From the NCBI RefSeq assembly GCF_036046055.1, contig NZ_CP107939.1, positions 2,542,001-2,606,000 on the forward strand: a stretch of 64,000 nucleotides of DNA. Direction: 5' to 3'. The stretch's first letter is position 1, and every line of letters starts with the position of its first letter. Source of the DNA: Nocardia sp. NBC_00403 (GTDB lineage: Bacteria > Actinomycetota > Actinomycetes > Mycobacteriales > Mycobacteriaceae). Shown here in pieces: positions 45,764 through 54,375 of this stretch. The position numbers and the translations under genes were made by a program. Under the pieces are notes generated by a model that was not told the DNA's origin, searched no databases, and saw only the letters and a list, made by a program, of their open reading frames with translations.

Positions 45764-46831
45764 TCAGCCGAAAGGCGTTGCGGGGATACCGGCTACCTCC
45801 ACCGAAGTCGGCGCGATCCCCCCACCGGGGGGCTGCGCCGGATTCTTGTCCATAGCAAGCAATCCGGCGATGGTTGCGCCGAGTGCCACGGTGACCGCTA
45901 CGGCGGCGATGAGTTTTCTTCGGCCGACGGTGCGCGAGGTGAGGGTGGGCAAGGTTGCGCCGGTGCGGATTCGGGCCATGCGGACGTCGCCGGTGGGGCG
46001 TTCGGCGGCGAGCAGGACGGCGCCGCGGGCGGAGACGTATTCGGGTTCGGAGTCGTAGATGATCGGCAGGTCGGTCATTTCGCCGAGCGCCTCGCGGATG
46101 CTCGGGTTGCGGGTGCAGCCGCCGAGCAGGACCATCGCCTCGGGCTGCACGCCGGTTTCGTCGATGAGCTGACGGACGAACGACGCCGAATGATGGATGC
46201 TCGCCGCGCACAGTTGGGCGAGGTCGCTGCGGGTGACAACGGCTCGGCCGCCGGTGGTGGGGTCCATCGCTGTCACCACCCTGGCGCTGCTCAGGGCTTC
46301 GCGGTGTCTGCGGCTTGTCAGTTTGTCGGTGAGCACGCTGCCCCTGGCCAGTTGCCAGCGCAGCAGTGCGTCGTAGCCGTCGCCGCCGAGCACGGTGCTG
46401 CGTTTGCTGGACAGGATGGTTTCGGTCCGGCAGTCGGCGTGCGTGATGGTCAGGCCGGAGCTGCCGAGGTCGTAGAGGATCACCGAGCCGGTGTCGGGGA
46501 GCAAGCCGGTGAAGCGTAGATACCGCAGCTGGGCGAGTGGTTCGTCGACGATGGTGAGCCGGCTGCGGCCCGCCGCGGCCCGGATGGACTCAATGTGCAG
46601 TGGGCAGCGGCAGGTTACCGCGGTTCCGGTGATCAGCTCGTCGCGGCGCTCGGCGGATCCGCGCATCTGACGAATCGCCTCGAAAACAGGCTCGTCGACG
46701 CCGCCGCCCGCGCGTCGCGGCACCTGGCAGCGATCGATCGGGGGGAGGTGCGGCTGATCGGAATGTGTCAGCATCGCGCGCGCGCCTCCAGTACCCGCCG
46801 ATACCCCCAAGACCAGCACCATGGACTCCAT
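45764..46831 (-). CDS. Hsp70-like (actin-fold) protein with C-terminal membrane anchor
   Basis: This has about 355 residues. The actin/Hsp70 fold is suggested by VLVLGVSAGTGGARAML at the start, VILYDLGSSGLTITHADC (phosphate-2 motif), AMVLLGGCTRNPSIREAL (adenosine motif) and EYVSARGAVLLA. It lacks a substrate-binding domain and instead ends in a single helix (KLIAAVAVTVALGATIAGLL) plus a short Pro-rich tail. Such membrane-tethered pseudo-Hsp70s occur in mycolic-acid bacteria; the role is unknown. Starts at 46831 and 46822 are both possible. Confidence 0.75.
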   Translation of the reverse strand: MESMVLVLGVSAGTGGARAMLTHSDQPHLPPIDRCQVPRRAGGGVDEPVFEAIRQMRGSAERRDELITGTAVTCRCPLHIESIRAAAGRSRLTIVDEPLAQLRYLRFTGLLPDTGSVILYDLGSSGLTITHADCRTETILSSKRSTVLGGDGYDALLRWQLARGSVLTDKLTSRRHREALSSARVVTAMDPTTGGRAVVTRSDLAQLCAASIHHSASFVRQLIDETGVQPEAMVLLGGCTRNPSIREALGEMTDLPIIYDSEPEYVSARGAVLLAAERPTGDVRMARIRTGATLPTLTSRTVGRRKLIAAVAVTVALGATIAGLLAMDKNPAQPPGGGIAPTSVEVAGIPATPFG

Positions 46832-46950
46832 GGTGAACCTTTTCCGCGCCGCTGCCAAGACGACAGGGCTGGGAATTCGCTAGTTGGATGCCGGACCGTT
46901 ACAGGGCGGTCGTTCAGTTCGGGTAGTACCAACCAGTTCTCGTGCGGAAG

Positions 46951-47499
46951 TCAGCGATCGGTCGCAGTCCAACGAGCCGGTTCGTCTTCGGTGTCGAAGT
47001 CGCCTGCGGCATGCCGGAATTCTGCGAGCAACTGCAATAACGTGTGCAGCCGATCCGGCTCCAGCCCGGGTACCGCGAACACCTTCGCATTGAGCTCCTC
47101 GGTCGCTTCGGCGACCAATTCCCTACCGGCATCGGTGATTTCGATCAATGTTGCCCGCCGATCGCTGGGATGCGGCACTCGCTCGACGAGCCGCGCGGCT
47201 TCTAGTCGGTCGACGGTATTCGTCACGCTTGTCGGGTGCACTTGAAGTCGGGCGCTCGCCTTGGTCATCGGCAGCGCGCCGGTCTTGCTGAAGTTCAACA
47301 GCATCAGAAGTTCGTAGCGCGAGAAGGTCAGACCGGTCGGTTTCAGAGCCTCGTCGACTCGGGCCATGACGATTTGCTGGGCTCGCACCAGAGAGGTTAC
47401 GGCGGCCATTCCGTCGGCGACATCACCCCAGCCGTGGTCGACCCACTGGCGATGGGCCTCCTCGATCGGGTCCAGTGGGAGAGGGCGTGGCCGAGACAT
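46951..47499 (-). CDS. MarR-family transcriptional regulator
   Basis: This has 182 residues. The winged helix reads LTFSRYELLMLLNFSKTGAL, ASARLQVHPTSVTNTVDRLE, and VERVPHPSDRRATLIEITDA. The ATG at 47499 is preferred over 47511 because GAGG precedes it, though only 3 nt away. No clear partner gene; it may control itself. Confidence 0.85.
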   Translation of the reverse strand: MSRPRPLPLDPIEEAHRQWVDHGWGDVADGMAAVTSLVRAQQIVMARVDEALKPTGLTFSRYELLMLLNFSKTGALPMTKASARLQVHPTSVTNTVDRLEAARLVERVPHPSDRRATLIEITDAGRELVAEATEELNAKVFAVPGLEPDRLHTLLQLLAEFRHAAGDFDTEDEPARWTATDR

Positions 47500-47643
47500 G
47501 ACCTCGATCATTCCATGCGCACGGCCACCATTCCGCCATCCCGCCACATCCGGCCCGGCTCGGCGAACGCGCGAACCCACTTCGAATCAGAGTGAGCGCA
47601 AGGGTGGGCGCGCTCGGCTCGAAACGGCACTATTCAATGCGAG

Positions 47644-47715
47644 GCGGGCGTGGCTGAGTGGTTGAGGCAACGGTCTGCAAAGCCGTTTACGCGGGTTCAA
47701 TTCCCGCCGCTCGCT
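47644..47715 (+). tRNA. tRNA-Cys (GCA)
   Basis: The acceptor arms GCGGGCG and CGCTCGC pair with one G-U. TG at positions 8-9, a D arm, an anticodon loop with GCA (TCTGCAAAG), and a T arm GCGGG-TTCAATT-CCCGC follow. The discriminator base is T, as expected for tRNA-Cys. CCA is not encoded. Confidence 0.95.
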
Positions 47716-47741
47716 CTATGCGGTCAAGTGTGCCGCCTGGG

Positions 47742-47777
47742 TGCTCGGCTCGGTGAACACCATCACCGAGCCGAGCA
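47742..47777. terminator. Bidirectional hairpin between tRNA-Cys and the iron importer
   Basis: TGCTCGGCTCGGTG (47742-47755) and CACCGAGCCGAGCA (47764-47777) pair over 14 bp around an 8-nt loop. It is 26 nt after the tRNA and 10 nt after the stop of the minus-strand ATPase gene, so it can end both transcripts. There is no U-run. Confidence 0.85.
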
Positions 47778-47787
47778 ACCTGCTGGT

Positions 47788-48846
47788 TCAGGATTCGTGT
47801 ACTACTTCGTAGGCGACTGCGGCGCCGAGCACGTCCAGGCGCACGCGCTGGCCGGTGATCGGGGCCGCGGCGCTGGCGCGGCGCACGCGCACCGGGTCGG
47901 TGTTGCCGTTCAAGGCGATGGTCAGCATGACATCGGCGCCGCGGAATTCCACCTCGTGCACCACGCCGCTGCACTGTTCGGCATCCGAAACCACATCGGC
48001 CACCAGCTGTTCCGGGCGGATCATGATGGTCACCGGGCCGGAAGGCGCCGCCTTCTGCACCGGAATTCGCCCGAGTGCGCACTTGGCGACATCCGCGTCG
48101 ACGATCGCGTCGAGCAGTACGCAGTCACCGAGAAAGCGGGCGGTGAACAGATCGGTGGGCGCGGCGTAGACCTGTTCGGGCGCACCGACCTGGGTGAACC
48201 GGCCCTGCCGCATGACCGCGACCTGCTCGGCGAAGCAGAGCGCCTCTTCCTGGTCGTGGGTGACCAGGATGCTCGTCATGCCTGCCGCGCGCAGCGTCTC
48301 GGCCACAGCCTGCCTGGTGGTGGTGCGCAGGCCCGCATCCAAGGCGCTGAACGGTTCGTCGAGCAGCATCACGTCGGGTTTGCGTGCCAGTGCGCGGGCC
48401 AGCGCGACGCGCTGCTGCTGCCCGCCGGAGAGTTGGTGCGGGCGCCGATCGGCGTAGGAGGGGTCCAGCGACACCATCTCCAGCAGTTCGCCTACCCGGT
48501 GCTTGCCGCTGCGCATTCCGCAGAATCCGCTGCGCAGACCGTAGGCGATGTTCTGGCCGACGGTCAGATGCGGGAACAGCGCGCCATCCTGCGCGACGTA
48601 GCCGATGTTGCGTCGCTGCGGCGGCACCGAGAATCTATCCCGGACAACGGTTTCCGTGCCGATGGACACCGATCCGGCATCCGGCGACTCGAAGCCTGCG
48701 ATCACCCGGAGCAGGGTCGTCTTGCCGCAGCCGGACGAGCCGACCACCGCAGTGGAACTCCCATCGGGAACCTCCAGGGTGATCCCGCCGAGAACCTGGG
48801 TGTGCCCGAACGTCTTCGCGACGTCGGCCACGACAAGTCGGCTCAT
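47788..48846 (-). CDS. Fe(III) ABC transporter ATP-binding protein
   Basis: This 352-residue ATPase has Walker A VVGSSGCGKTTLLRVIAG, the signature HQLSGGQQQRVALARALA, Walker B VMLLDEPFSALD and the H-loop ILVTHDQEEAL. A TOBE-like C-terminal domain (about 250-350) is typical of FbpC-type subunits. Its ATG overlaps the permease stop (ATGA). Last gene of the operon. Confidence 0.92.
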   Translation of the reverse strand: MSRLVVADVAKTFGHTQVLGGITLEVPDGSSTAVVGSSGCGKTTLLRVIAGFESPDAGSVSIGTETVVRDRFSVPPQRRNIGYVAQDGALFPHLTVGQNIAYGLRSGFCGMRSGKHRVGELLEMVSLDPSYADRRPHQLSGGQQQRVALARALARKPDVMLLDEPFSALDAGLRTTTRQAVAETLRAAGMTSILVTHDQEEALCFAEQVAVMRQGRFTQVGAPEQVYAAPTDLFTARFLGDCVLLDAIVDADVAKCALGRIPVQKAAPSGPVTIMIRPEQLVADVVSDAEQCSGVVHEVEFRGADVMLTIALNGNTDPVRVRRASAAAPITGQRVRLDVLGAAVAYEVVHES

Positions 48847-50396
48847 ACTCCCGCCGCCTTCCTGGATTGGGTGAACAGCAGATACGTCACCGGCACCGCC
48901 GCGACGATCATGATCAGCGCGTAGGGTGCCGCGGCCGCGTAGTCCAATTCGCCCGACAGTGACCAGAAGCGCATGGCCAGCGTGCGAGTTCCGCTGGGCG
49001 CCAAGAGCAATGTCGCGGTGAGTTCGGTCGCGACGGCAACGAACACCAGCGCGCCCGCGGACGCCGCGGCGGGTGCGGTGAGCCGCAACGTCACTCGCAG
49101 GAAGGTGGCCACACCGGACTGCCCGAGCGAGCGCGACACTTCCTCCAACCCGATCGGCACCTGCGCCAGCCCGGCTCGCACGCTGACCAGCGCCCGAGGC
49201 AGGAACATCAGCACATATGCGGCCACCACCATGGTCACCGTCTGGTAGAGCGGCGGTGCCCACCGGATGGTGACCGTTACCATCGCCAGGGCGATAACGA
49301 TGCCGGGCAGCGAGCTGGTGATGTAGTTTGCGCCCTCCACAATTCGGGCGAACGTCGAGGTGGAGCGCACCGCGATCCAGGCCACCGGGAACGCGCAGAG
49401 AGTGGTGATCAGGGCGGCCATGGCGGCCAGCGCTACGGTCTGCCCGAGCGCTTGGCCGATCTCGCCGAGATCCCACACCTTCGCACCGCCCGACCGCAGC
49501 CAGCGCACGATCGTCCACAGCGGCACCCCGAGCGCGCCGGCGGTCACCGCTGTCAGTGCGACGAGCACCGGAATTGCGCCGAGGCCGAGTCGAACCCGCG
49601 TCGCGGCGCGCGGCGCGCCGCTGCCGATCCGCGCGTAGCGCGCACTACCGCGGGCCGCCGCCTCGCCGGCGAGCAACACCAGGCAGCACAGCACGAGCAC
49701 ACCGGCAAGCATGCTGCCTGCGGGACCGGCGAAACTGGATTGATACTGCTCGAAAATTGCGGTGGTGAAGGTGTCGAATCTGACCATCACGAACGCGCCG
49801 TATTCGGCGAGCAGGTGCAGCGAAATCAGCAGCCCGCCACCGAGAATCGCCAACCGCAATTGTGGAAGCACAATGCGCAGGAAAACCGCGACCGGTCCGG
49901 AACCCAGGGCACGCGCGGATTCCTCCACCGAGGGGTCGAGGCGACGCAGTGTCGCCGCCGCGGGCAGGTAGACCAGCGGAAAGTAGGACATGGTCGAGAT
50001 GACGACACCGGCCGACAGTCCGTGCATCGTCGGGAAAGCACTCACCCAGCCGTAGCTGTTCACGAAGGCGGGCACGGCGAGCGGAGCTGCGAATACCGGA
50101 CCCCACCAGGCCGCGCCGGGAACCGCCGTGCGCTCGACCACCCAGGCGAGTCCGACCCCGAGCACCACGCAGATCGGCACGGTGAGCACCACCAGTCCGG
50201 CCGTATTGCGCAGCAGTTCACCGACTCTGGGCCGGAACACCAGATCTGCAGCCTGATCGAGACCGGTGGAGAAGATCGTGGACACGATGTAGCCCAGCGG
50301 TACGAACGTCGCCGCGACAAGCAACACGGCGACGGTCGTGACGAGAGGCCCGGGTCTACCGACCCGGGAGGAAACGACGGCGGTCCGAACGGCCAC
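48843..50396 (-). CDS. Fe(III) ABC transporter permease
   Basis: This 517-residue protein has about 12 helices and two BPD-type permease halves, each with an EAA-like loop (EESARALGSGPVAVFLRIVL and EEVSRSLGQSGVATFLRVTL). This is the FbpB/SfuB arrangement. A GTG at 50396 lies 2 nt after the binding-protein stop, so the three genes form one transcript. Confidence 0.92.
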   Translation of the reverse strand: MAVRTAVVSSRVGRPGPLVTTVAVLLVAATFVPLGYIVSTIFSTGLDQAADLVFRPRVGELLRNTAGLVVLTVPICVVLGVGLAWVVERTAVPGAAWWGPVFAAPLAVPAFVNSYGWVSAFPTMHGLSAGVVISTMSYFPLVYLPAAATLRRLDPSVEESARALGSGPVAVFLRIVLPQLRLAILGGGLLISLHLLAEYGAFVMVRFDTFTTAIFEQYQSSFAGPAGSMLAGVLVLCCLVLLAGEAAARGSARYARIGSGAPRAATRVRLGLGAIPVLVALTAVTAGALGVPLWTIVRWLRSGGAKVWDLGEIGQALGQTVALAAMAALITTLCAFPVAWIAVRSTSTFARIVEGANYITSSLPGIVIALAMVTVTIRWAPPLYQTVTMVVAAYVLMFLPRALVSVRAGLAQVPIGLEEVSRSLGQSGVATFLRVTLRLTAPAAASAGALVFVAVATELTATLLLAPSGTRTLAMRFWSLSGELDYAAAAPYALIMIVAAVPVTYLLFTQSRKAAGV

Positions 50397-50398
50397 GG

Positions 50399-51421
50399 TT
50401 AGAGCAGACCTGCCTCGGTCATCAGCGCGGTCACCTTTTTGGCGTCGAGCTTGCTGGGATCGACGGACGGCGCCTGCAGATCGGCGAGCGGCGGCAACGC
50501 CGGGTTGGCCGCGACGGCACTGGCCACCGGGTACTCCATGGAGTTGCCGTCGCGCAGGATCTCCTGCCCTGCCTCGGCGGTGATGAACGCCAAAAACTTC
50601 TGCGCCGATTCCTGCTTCTTGCTCGACTTCAGCACGCCGCCGCCGGACACGCTGACGAAGGCGCCGGGGTCCTGGTTCTTGAAGTAGTGCAGCGCGGTGT
50701 CGGCGCTGCTCTCCTTGGTGTTGGCCTGGTCGCGGTACCAGTAGTAGTGGTAGATCACGCCACCGTCGGGCCGGCCGGAATTGACGGCCTTCATGGTGGC
50801 GACGTTGTTCGGGAATGCGGTGGCGTTCTCCTTCATGCCCTTCAGCCAGGCGCGTGTGGTGTCCTCGCCCTTCAGTGCGAGCAGGCCGGCAACGATGGCC
50901 TGGAAGTCGGCGCCGGAGACACCAGCGCCCCAGCGGTCCTTCCACTGCGGCTGCGCGAGGTCCAGCAGCGACGCGGGCAGCTGATCGGCGGCAATCTTGT
51001 TCTTGTTGTAGACGAAAACCGTTGAGCGGGCGGCGATTCCGGTCCACTTGCCAGTGGAGGGGCGGAACTGCGCAGGCACCTGATCGAGAGTCTGCTTGTC
51101 GACGTCGGCGAACAGGCCCGCGTTCTCGACCAGCGCCATGGCGGGGGAGTTCTCGGTCAGGAAGACATCGGCGGGGGAGGCGGCGCCTTCGGCGACGAGC
51201 TGGTTGCCCAGCGCCGTGTCGCCACCTTGACGCAAGGTGACCTTGATGCCGGTCTGCTTGGTGAACGCATCCACCCACTCTTTGGTGAGCGATTCGTGCT
51301 GTGCGTTGTAGACCGTGATTTCGTTGGTGTCGTCCGAGGAATTGGAGCAGGCTGTCATGCCTAGTGCCGCGACCGCGACCGCGACCGTCGCGGAAACCGA
51401 TTTCCATCTGACCGACACCAT
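50399..51421 (-). CDS. Fe(III) ABC transporter substrate-binding lipoprotein
   Basis: This has 340 residues. The signal peptide ends in a lipobox, ALGMTACSNS, so it is anchored by the cysteine. The mature part is FbpA/FutA-like: EITVYNAQHESLTKEWVDAF, QGGDTALGNQLVAEG, and a tyrosine pair in GGVIYHYYWYRDQ that could bind ferric ion. The ATG at 51421 follows GGAAGGACA. First gene of the iron operon, with an iron box upstream. Confidence 0.93.
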   Translation of the reverse strand: MVSVRWKSVSATVAVAVAALGMTACSNSSDDTNEITVYNAQHESLTKEWVDAFTKQTGIKVTLRQGGDTALGNQLVAEGAASPADVFLTENSPAMALVENAGLFADVDKQTLDQVPAQFRPSTGKWTGIAARSTVFVYNKNKIAADQLPASLLDLAQPQWKDRWGAGVSGADFQAIVAGLLALKGEDTTRAWLKGMKENATAFPNNVATMKAVNSGRPDGGVIYHYYWYRDQANTKESSADTALHYFKNQDPGAFVSVSGGGVLKSSKKQESAQKFLAFITAEAGQEILRDGNSMEYPVASAVAANPALPPLADLQAPSVDPSKLDAKKVTALMTEAGLL

Positions 51422-51457
51422 TATCTGTCCTTCCGACGCGTACTAGGCCCGCCTACC

Positions 51458-51476
51458 TATGATGAGGCTTACCTAA
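51458..51476 (-). promoter_or_regulatory. DtxR/IdeR iron box
   Basis: On the minus strand TTAGGTAAGCCTCATCATA matches the consensus TWAGGTWAGSCTWACCTWA at 16 of 19 positions, with the first twelve perfect. It is 37-55 nt before the binding-protein start. This would give iron-dependent repression of the importer. Confidence 0.75.
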
Positions 51477-51626
51477 GCAACATACCGCGTTCGACGTGCG
51501 CGGATCGTATCGGTCCTGCTGTGGCTGCACCGTGCGACGGCCGCCGGTGACTGCCTGCAGGTCGGGCGAACAACACCGCCTACGACGGCTTGCAGGTCAC
51601 TCGAGCAACGCCCTTATTCCGGGCTG

Positions 51627-53042
51627 TTATCCGAGTCCCGAGAAATCACGCAGCACAACGTGATTGCGATCGGCACACGTGCCGAGCGTGTAATCCGGCA
51701 GCAGGCCGAAGTATTCGGCTCTGGTCGGCGCGCTCCATTGCTTGGCCGCGGGTGTGCGGGTTTTGTAGAAATTCACCATGTACCCGCCCTCGTAGAGTCG
51801 CAGCAGGCTGTAGCCGCCCGGATATTCCTTCACCGCGGCCACTTCCAGGAATTCGACCGCGCACGTCGCATCCGGGCGGGTGCGTCTGTTGCGGTGAGTG
51901 TGGCCGCTGTGCTGCAGAAACACGCCGGGAGCCCGCTCGTAGAGTGACTGCAGTTCGGCGCTGTCGGGGCGGTTCAGCACGAAACCGGGTCCTGCGGTGT
52001 TGGTGAGTCCGGACTCGATGGTCACCGGATGGTGGCCGAACACCAGCGTCGGACGGTCCGGGTCGGCGCGCAGCAGCCCGGCAAGGTGCTCGAATTGCGG
52101 GCGTTCGATGCTGCCGCCCGCGCCGTCGAGCTCGCTGGTGTCCAGGCCGATCACCCGCAGCCCGCCGACCTCGTGCTCGATCAGCTGCTGGCGTGGGGTG
52201 AATTCTTCGCCCCAGCAGTCGTGATGGTCGGCGGCCGCGGGTGTGCAGGATTGATAGTCCGCGCCGAGATGAGGCCGGTCGTGGTTGCCGCGCGCGACGA
52301 GGTAGTCACGCCCCAGCGTGCCCCACCGATCCAGGCGGGCACGTACGGCGCGGGACTCCACAGCCGTCGCCTCGCTGGTGAGGTCGCCCGCGATGATCAG
52401 CCGGTCGGCGTCGCGGTCAGGACGGCGCAAGTCGTCGAGCAATGCCGCGAGCATCACCTCCGGATACGGCGGCAGGTCGGGCTCCTGCCGGAATCCGGGC
52501 GGCAGGTCGCCGATGACGAGACCGCTGACCTGCTCGCCGTAGTGCACGTCGTTGGCCAGCGCGAGGGTGTGCAGCGGGCGGCCCGGTGGCGGCACCAATG
52601 TGGTGAATTCGCTGGTGGATTCGGGACTGCCAGGGGTCAGCGTGGTCAACGAGAGTGCGGGGCTCGCGTGCACGCCGTTCGACACCGCCTCGAATCGATA
52701 GCGTCGACCGGGTTCGAGGTCGTTGATTTCCGCGTAGTGGAACGGGGTGGGGTCGGCGTCGGCGTAGACCGGTGTCACGGCGCGTGGTGAGTCGGCGGGG
52801 ACGAGGCGGACTTCGGTGTCGGAGTTCGCAGGCACCAGCCGTCCCGAGGGATCCGGCGTCACCGTGGTCCACGTCAGGATTACCGATCGATCGGTGATCG
52901 TGACTACTTCCAGGTCGGTGGCGACCAGCAAATTCGGCTGTGCCCGAGCCGAACTCGACCGGATCGTGCCTGTGATGGGCAGTAGCGTGGCGAGGCCGAT
53001 GGCGGCGAGCAGGTTTCGGCGCGAGGGGCCGCGGCAACTCAT
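51627..53042 (-). CDS. Tat-exported metallophosphoesterase
   Basis: This has 471 residues. SRRNLLAAIGLATLLPITGT is a twin-arginine signal. A fibronectin-III-like domain (about 45-150) precedes a calcineurin-like phosphoesterase domain with all motifs: LANDVHYGE, IIAGDLTSEA, VARGNHDRPH, LVFGHHPVT and LQHSGHTHR. The export by Tat suits a metal cofactor loaded in the cytoplasm. It lies 16 nt after a Pro/Tyr-rich membrane protein gene on the same strand. Confidence 0.9.
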   Translation of the reverse strand: MSCRGPSRRNLLAAIGLATLLPITGTIRSSSARAQPNLLVATDLEVVTITDRSVILTWTTVTPDPSGRLVPANSDTEVRLVPADSPRAVTPVYADADPTPFHYAEINDLEPGRRYRFEAVSNGVHASPALSLTTLTPGSPESTSEFTTLVPPPGRPLHTLALANDVHYGEQVSGLVIGDLPPGFRQEPDLPPYPEVMLAALLDDLRRPDRDADRLIIAGDLTSEATAVESRAVRARLDRWGTLGRDYLVARGNHDRPHLGADYQSCTPAAADHHDCWGEEFTPRQQLIEHEVGGLRVIGLDTSELDGAGGSIERPQFEHLAGLLRADPDRPTLVFGHHPVTIESGLTNTAGPGFVLNRPDSAELQSLYERAPGVFLQHSGHTHRNRRTRPDATCAVEFLEVAAVKEYPGGYSLLRLYEGGYMVNFYKTRTPAAKQWSAPTRAEYFGLLPDYTLGTCADRNHVVLRDFSGLG

Positions 53043-53058
53043 AAACGACTGTGCGCGT

Positions 53059-53694
53059 TCAGTTCTTGCCCGCTTCCGCCGAACAGACCCGCCACTTCCC
53101 GTTTTCCTTCCGTAAATGTTCGTTGGTGCTGTCATCGGTGTTGGGCGTCTCGCCAGGGAGCGTGAGCGTGAGGTGTCCGACGATGTGCGCGGTCGCCGTG
53201 TCTCCGGTGACCACAATGTCCTCGATTCTATTGATGGTCACCGACACCTGAGCCGCATCGAAGGCCTGCTTCTGCTCCTGGCTCAGCGAGTCGAAATCGG
53301 CCCGATCCGACGCGCACGCCTTCGCGGCCGCCGCTCGGAAGCCGTCTTTGCCGAGGGCGTCATAGAACTCGTGGATAGCCGCCTCGATCTTCTTCTCGTC
53401 GGAGGCGAGCGGTGTCTTGCCCTGAACCGTCAGCACCACACCCGCGGCAACCCCGCCTGCGATGATCAACACCAGCACCAGCAAACCTATGAACAGCCCC
53501 GTCCGCTTCTTCTTCGGCGGTGGTGGATACCCCTGCGGCGGATATCCGGGCGGCGGGTAGCCCATGCCGCCCTGCGGCGGGTACCCGTAGGGCTGCGGCG
53601 GCGGGTACGACCCCTGTTGTGGATACCCGTGCTGACCTGGCTGTTCCGGGTACTGCGATCCGTACGGGGGCTGCCCGCTCGGCGGATATGTCAT
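53059..53694 (-). CDS. Membrane protein with Pro/Tyr/Gly-rich N-terminus (DUF4878-like)
   Basis: This has 211 residues. The first 60 residues are a disordered Pro/Gln/Tyr/Gly region (repeats like GYPPQGG and PPPGYPPQ). One helix (LFIGLLVLVLIIAGGVAAGV) follows, then an outside domain with AAIHEFYDALGKDGFRAAAA of the NTF2-like DUF4878 type. Such proteins are common in actinobacteria and uncharacterised. It precedes the phosphoesterase and may share its transcript. Confidence 0.8.
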   Translation of the reverse strand: MTYPPSGQPPYGSQYPEQPGQHGYPQQGSYPPPQPYGYPPQGGMGYPPPGYPPQGYPPPPKKKRTGLFIGLLVLVLIIAGGVAAGVVLTVQGKTPLASDEKKIEAAIHEFYDALGKDGFRAAAAKACASDRADFDSLSQEQKQAFDAAQVSVTINRIEDIVVTGDTATAHIVGHLTLTLPGETPNTDDSTNEHLRKENGKWRVCSAEAGKN

Positions 53695-53809
53695 CGTCCC
53701 ATCCCTCCGCTCACCCCCGGTTTGCCACGAAGATTACGGCACTGTGCGGGCTGGCGAACGGAACCGGGACAACGCTGGCGATGACGGCCCGAGGGCGGGC
53801 CGGTGCTGG

Positions 53810-54313
53810 TCAGCGGGAGCGTCGTCGGCCGACAATTGCGTTGATGTCGCGTAGCGCGTCGGCGGCTCGGCGTACCACGTCGTCGGGTACGCCGCCCATC
53901 ACCTGCTGGTGCACGCGGCCCGCGGTCGCCACCGCGGCCTCGGCGACGCGCAGGCCCTCGGGCGTCAGCTGGACCCATCGGCTGCGTCCATCACCCGGGT
54001 TGTCGGCGCGTTCGATGCGGCCTGCGGAGGTGAGACGGTGCAACACGTTGCTGGTGCCGCCCGAGGTCAGAAACAGTGCGCGACTGAGCTCGCTCGGCTT
54101 GAGTCGATGTGGGGCGCCCGCGCGCAATAGTGCTGCCAGCACATCGAATTCGGCATAGGTGAGTTCGAATTCGGCAATCTCCGTCCGGATCGCCTGCTGC
54201 ATCACCCCGTCGAGTCGCGAGATCCGCTTGCTCAGCTCCAGCGTCGCGATCAACGAGTCGGACAGGCCGTTGGCCTGCCATCCCGGCACCAGTTCGTCGA
54301 CGTCATCCTGCAC
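53810..54313 (-). CDS. MarR-family transcriptional regulator
   Basis: This has about 167 residues. The winged helix reads TYAEFDVLAALLRAGAPHRL, LSRALFLTSGGTSNVLHRLT and DNPGDGRSRWVQLTPEGL. The GTG at 54313 gives VQDDVDELV; a longer start inside the operator-like region is possible. It is divergent from the amidohydrolase and probably controls it. Confidence 0.85.
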   Translation of the reverse strand: MQDDVDELVPGWQANGLSDSLIATLELSKRISRLDGVMQQAIRTEIAEFELTYAEFDVLAALLRAGAPHRLKPSELSRALFLTSGGTSNVLHRLTSAGRIERADNPGDGRSRWVQLTPEGLRVAEAAVATAGRVHQQVMGGVPDDVVRRAADALRDINAIVGRRRSR

Positions 54314-54328
54314 AGCGGGGAGTCTACT

Positions 54329-54360
54329 AGCTTTCACTATTGCTTTCTGAAAAGCTTTTA
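54329..54360. promoter_or_regulatory. AT-rich MarR operator candidate
   Basis: The divergent gap holds AAAAGCTTTT (54350-54359), a perfect 10-bp palindrome, and two GCTTTC direct copies just left of it. The patch is far more AT-rich than its surroundings. Confidence 0.5.
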
Positions 54361-54375
54361 ATCTAGCCTTGGGAC

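Noticed and set aside
47788..51407. Very long fused permease/ATPase frames
   Set aside because: The open frames only run through neighbouring genes; start codons with overlaps at 48846 and 50396 define three normal subunits.
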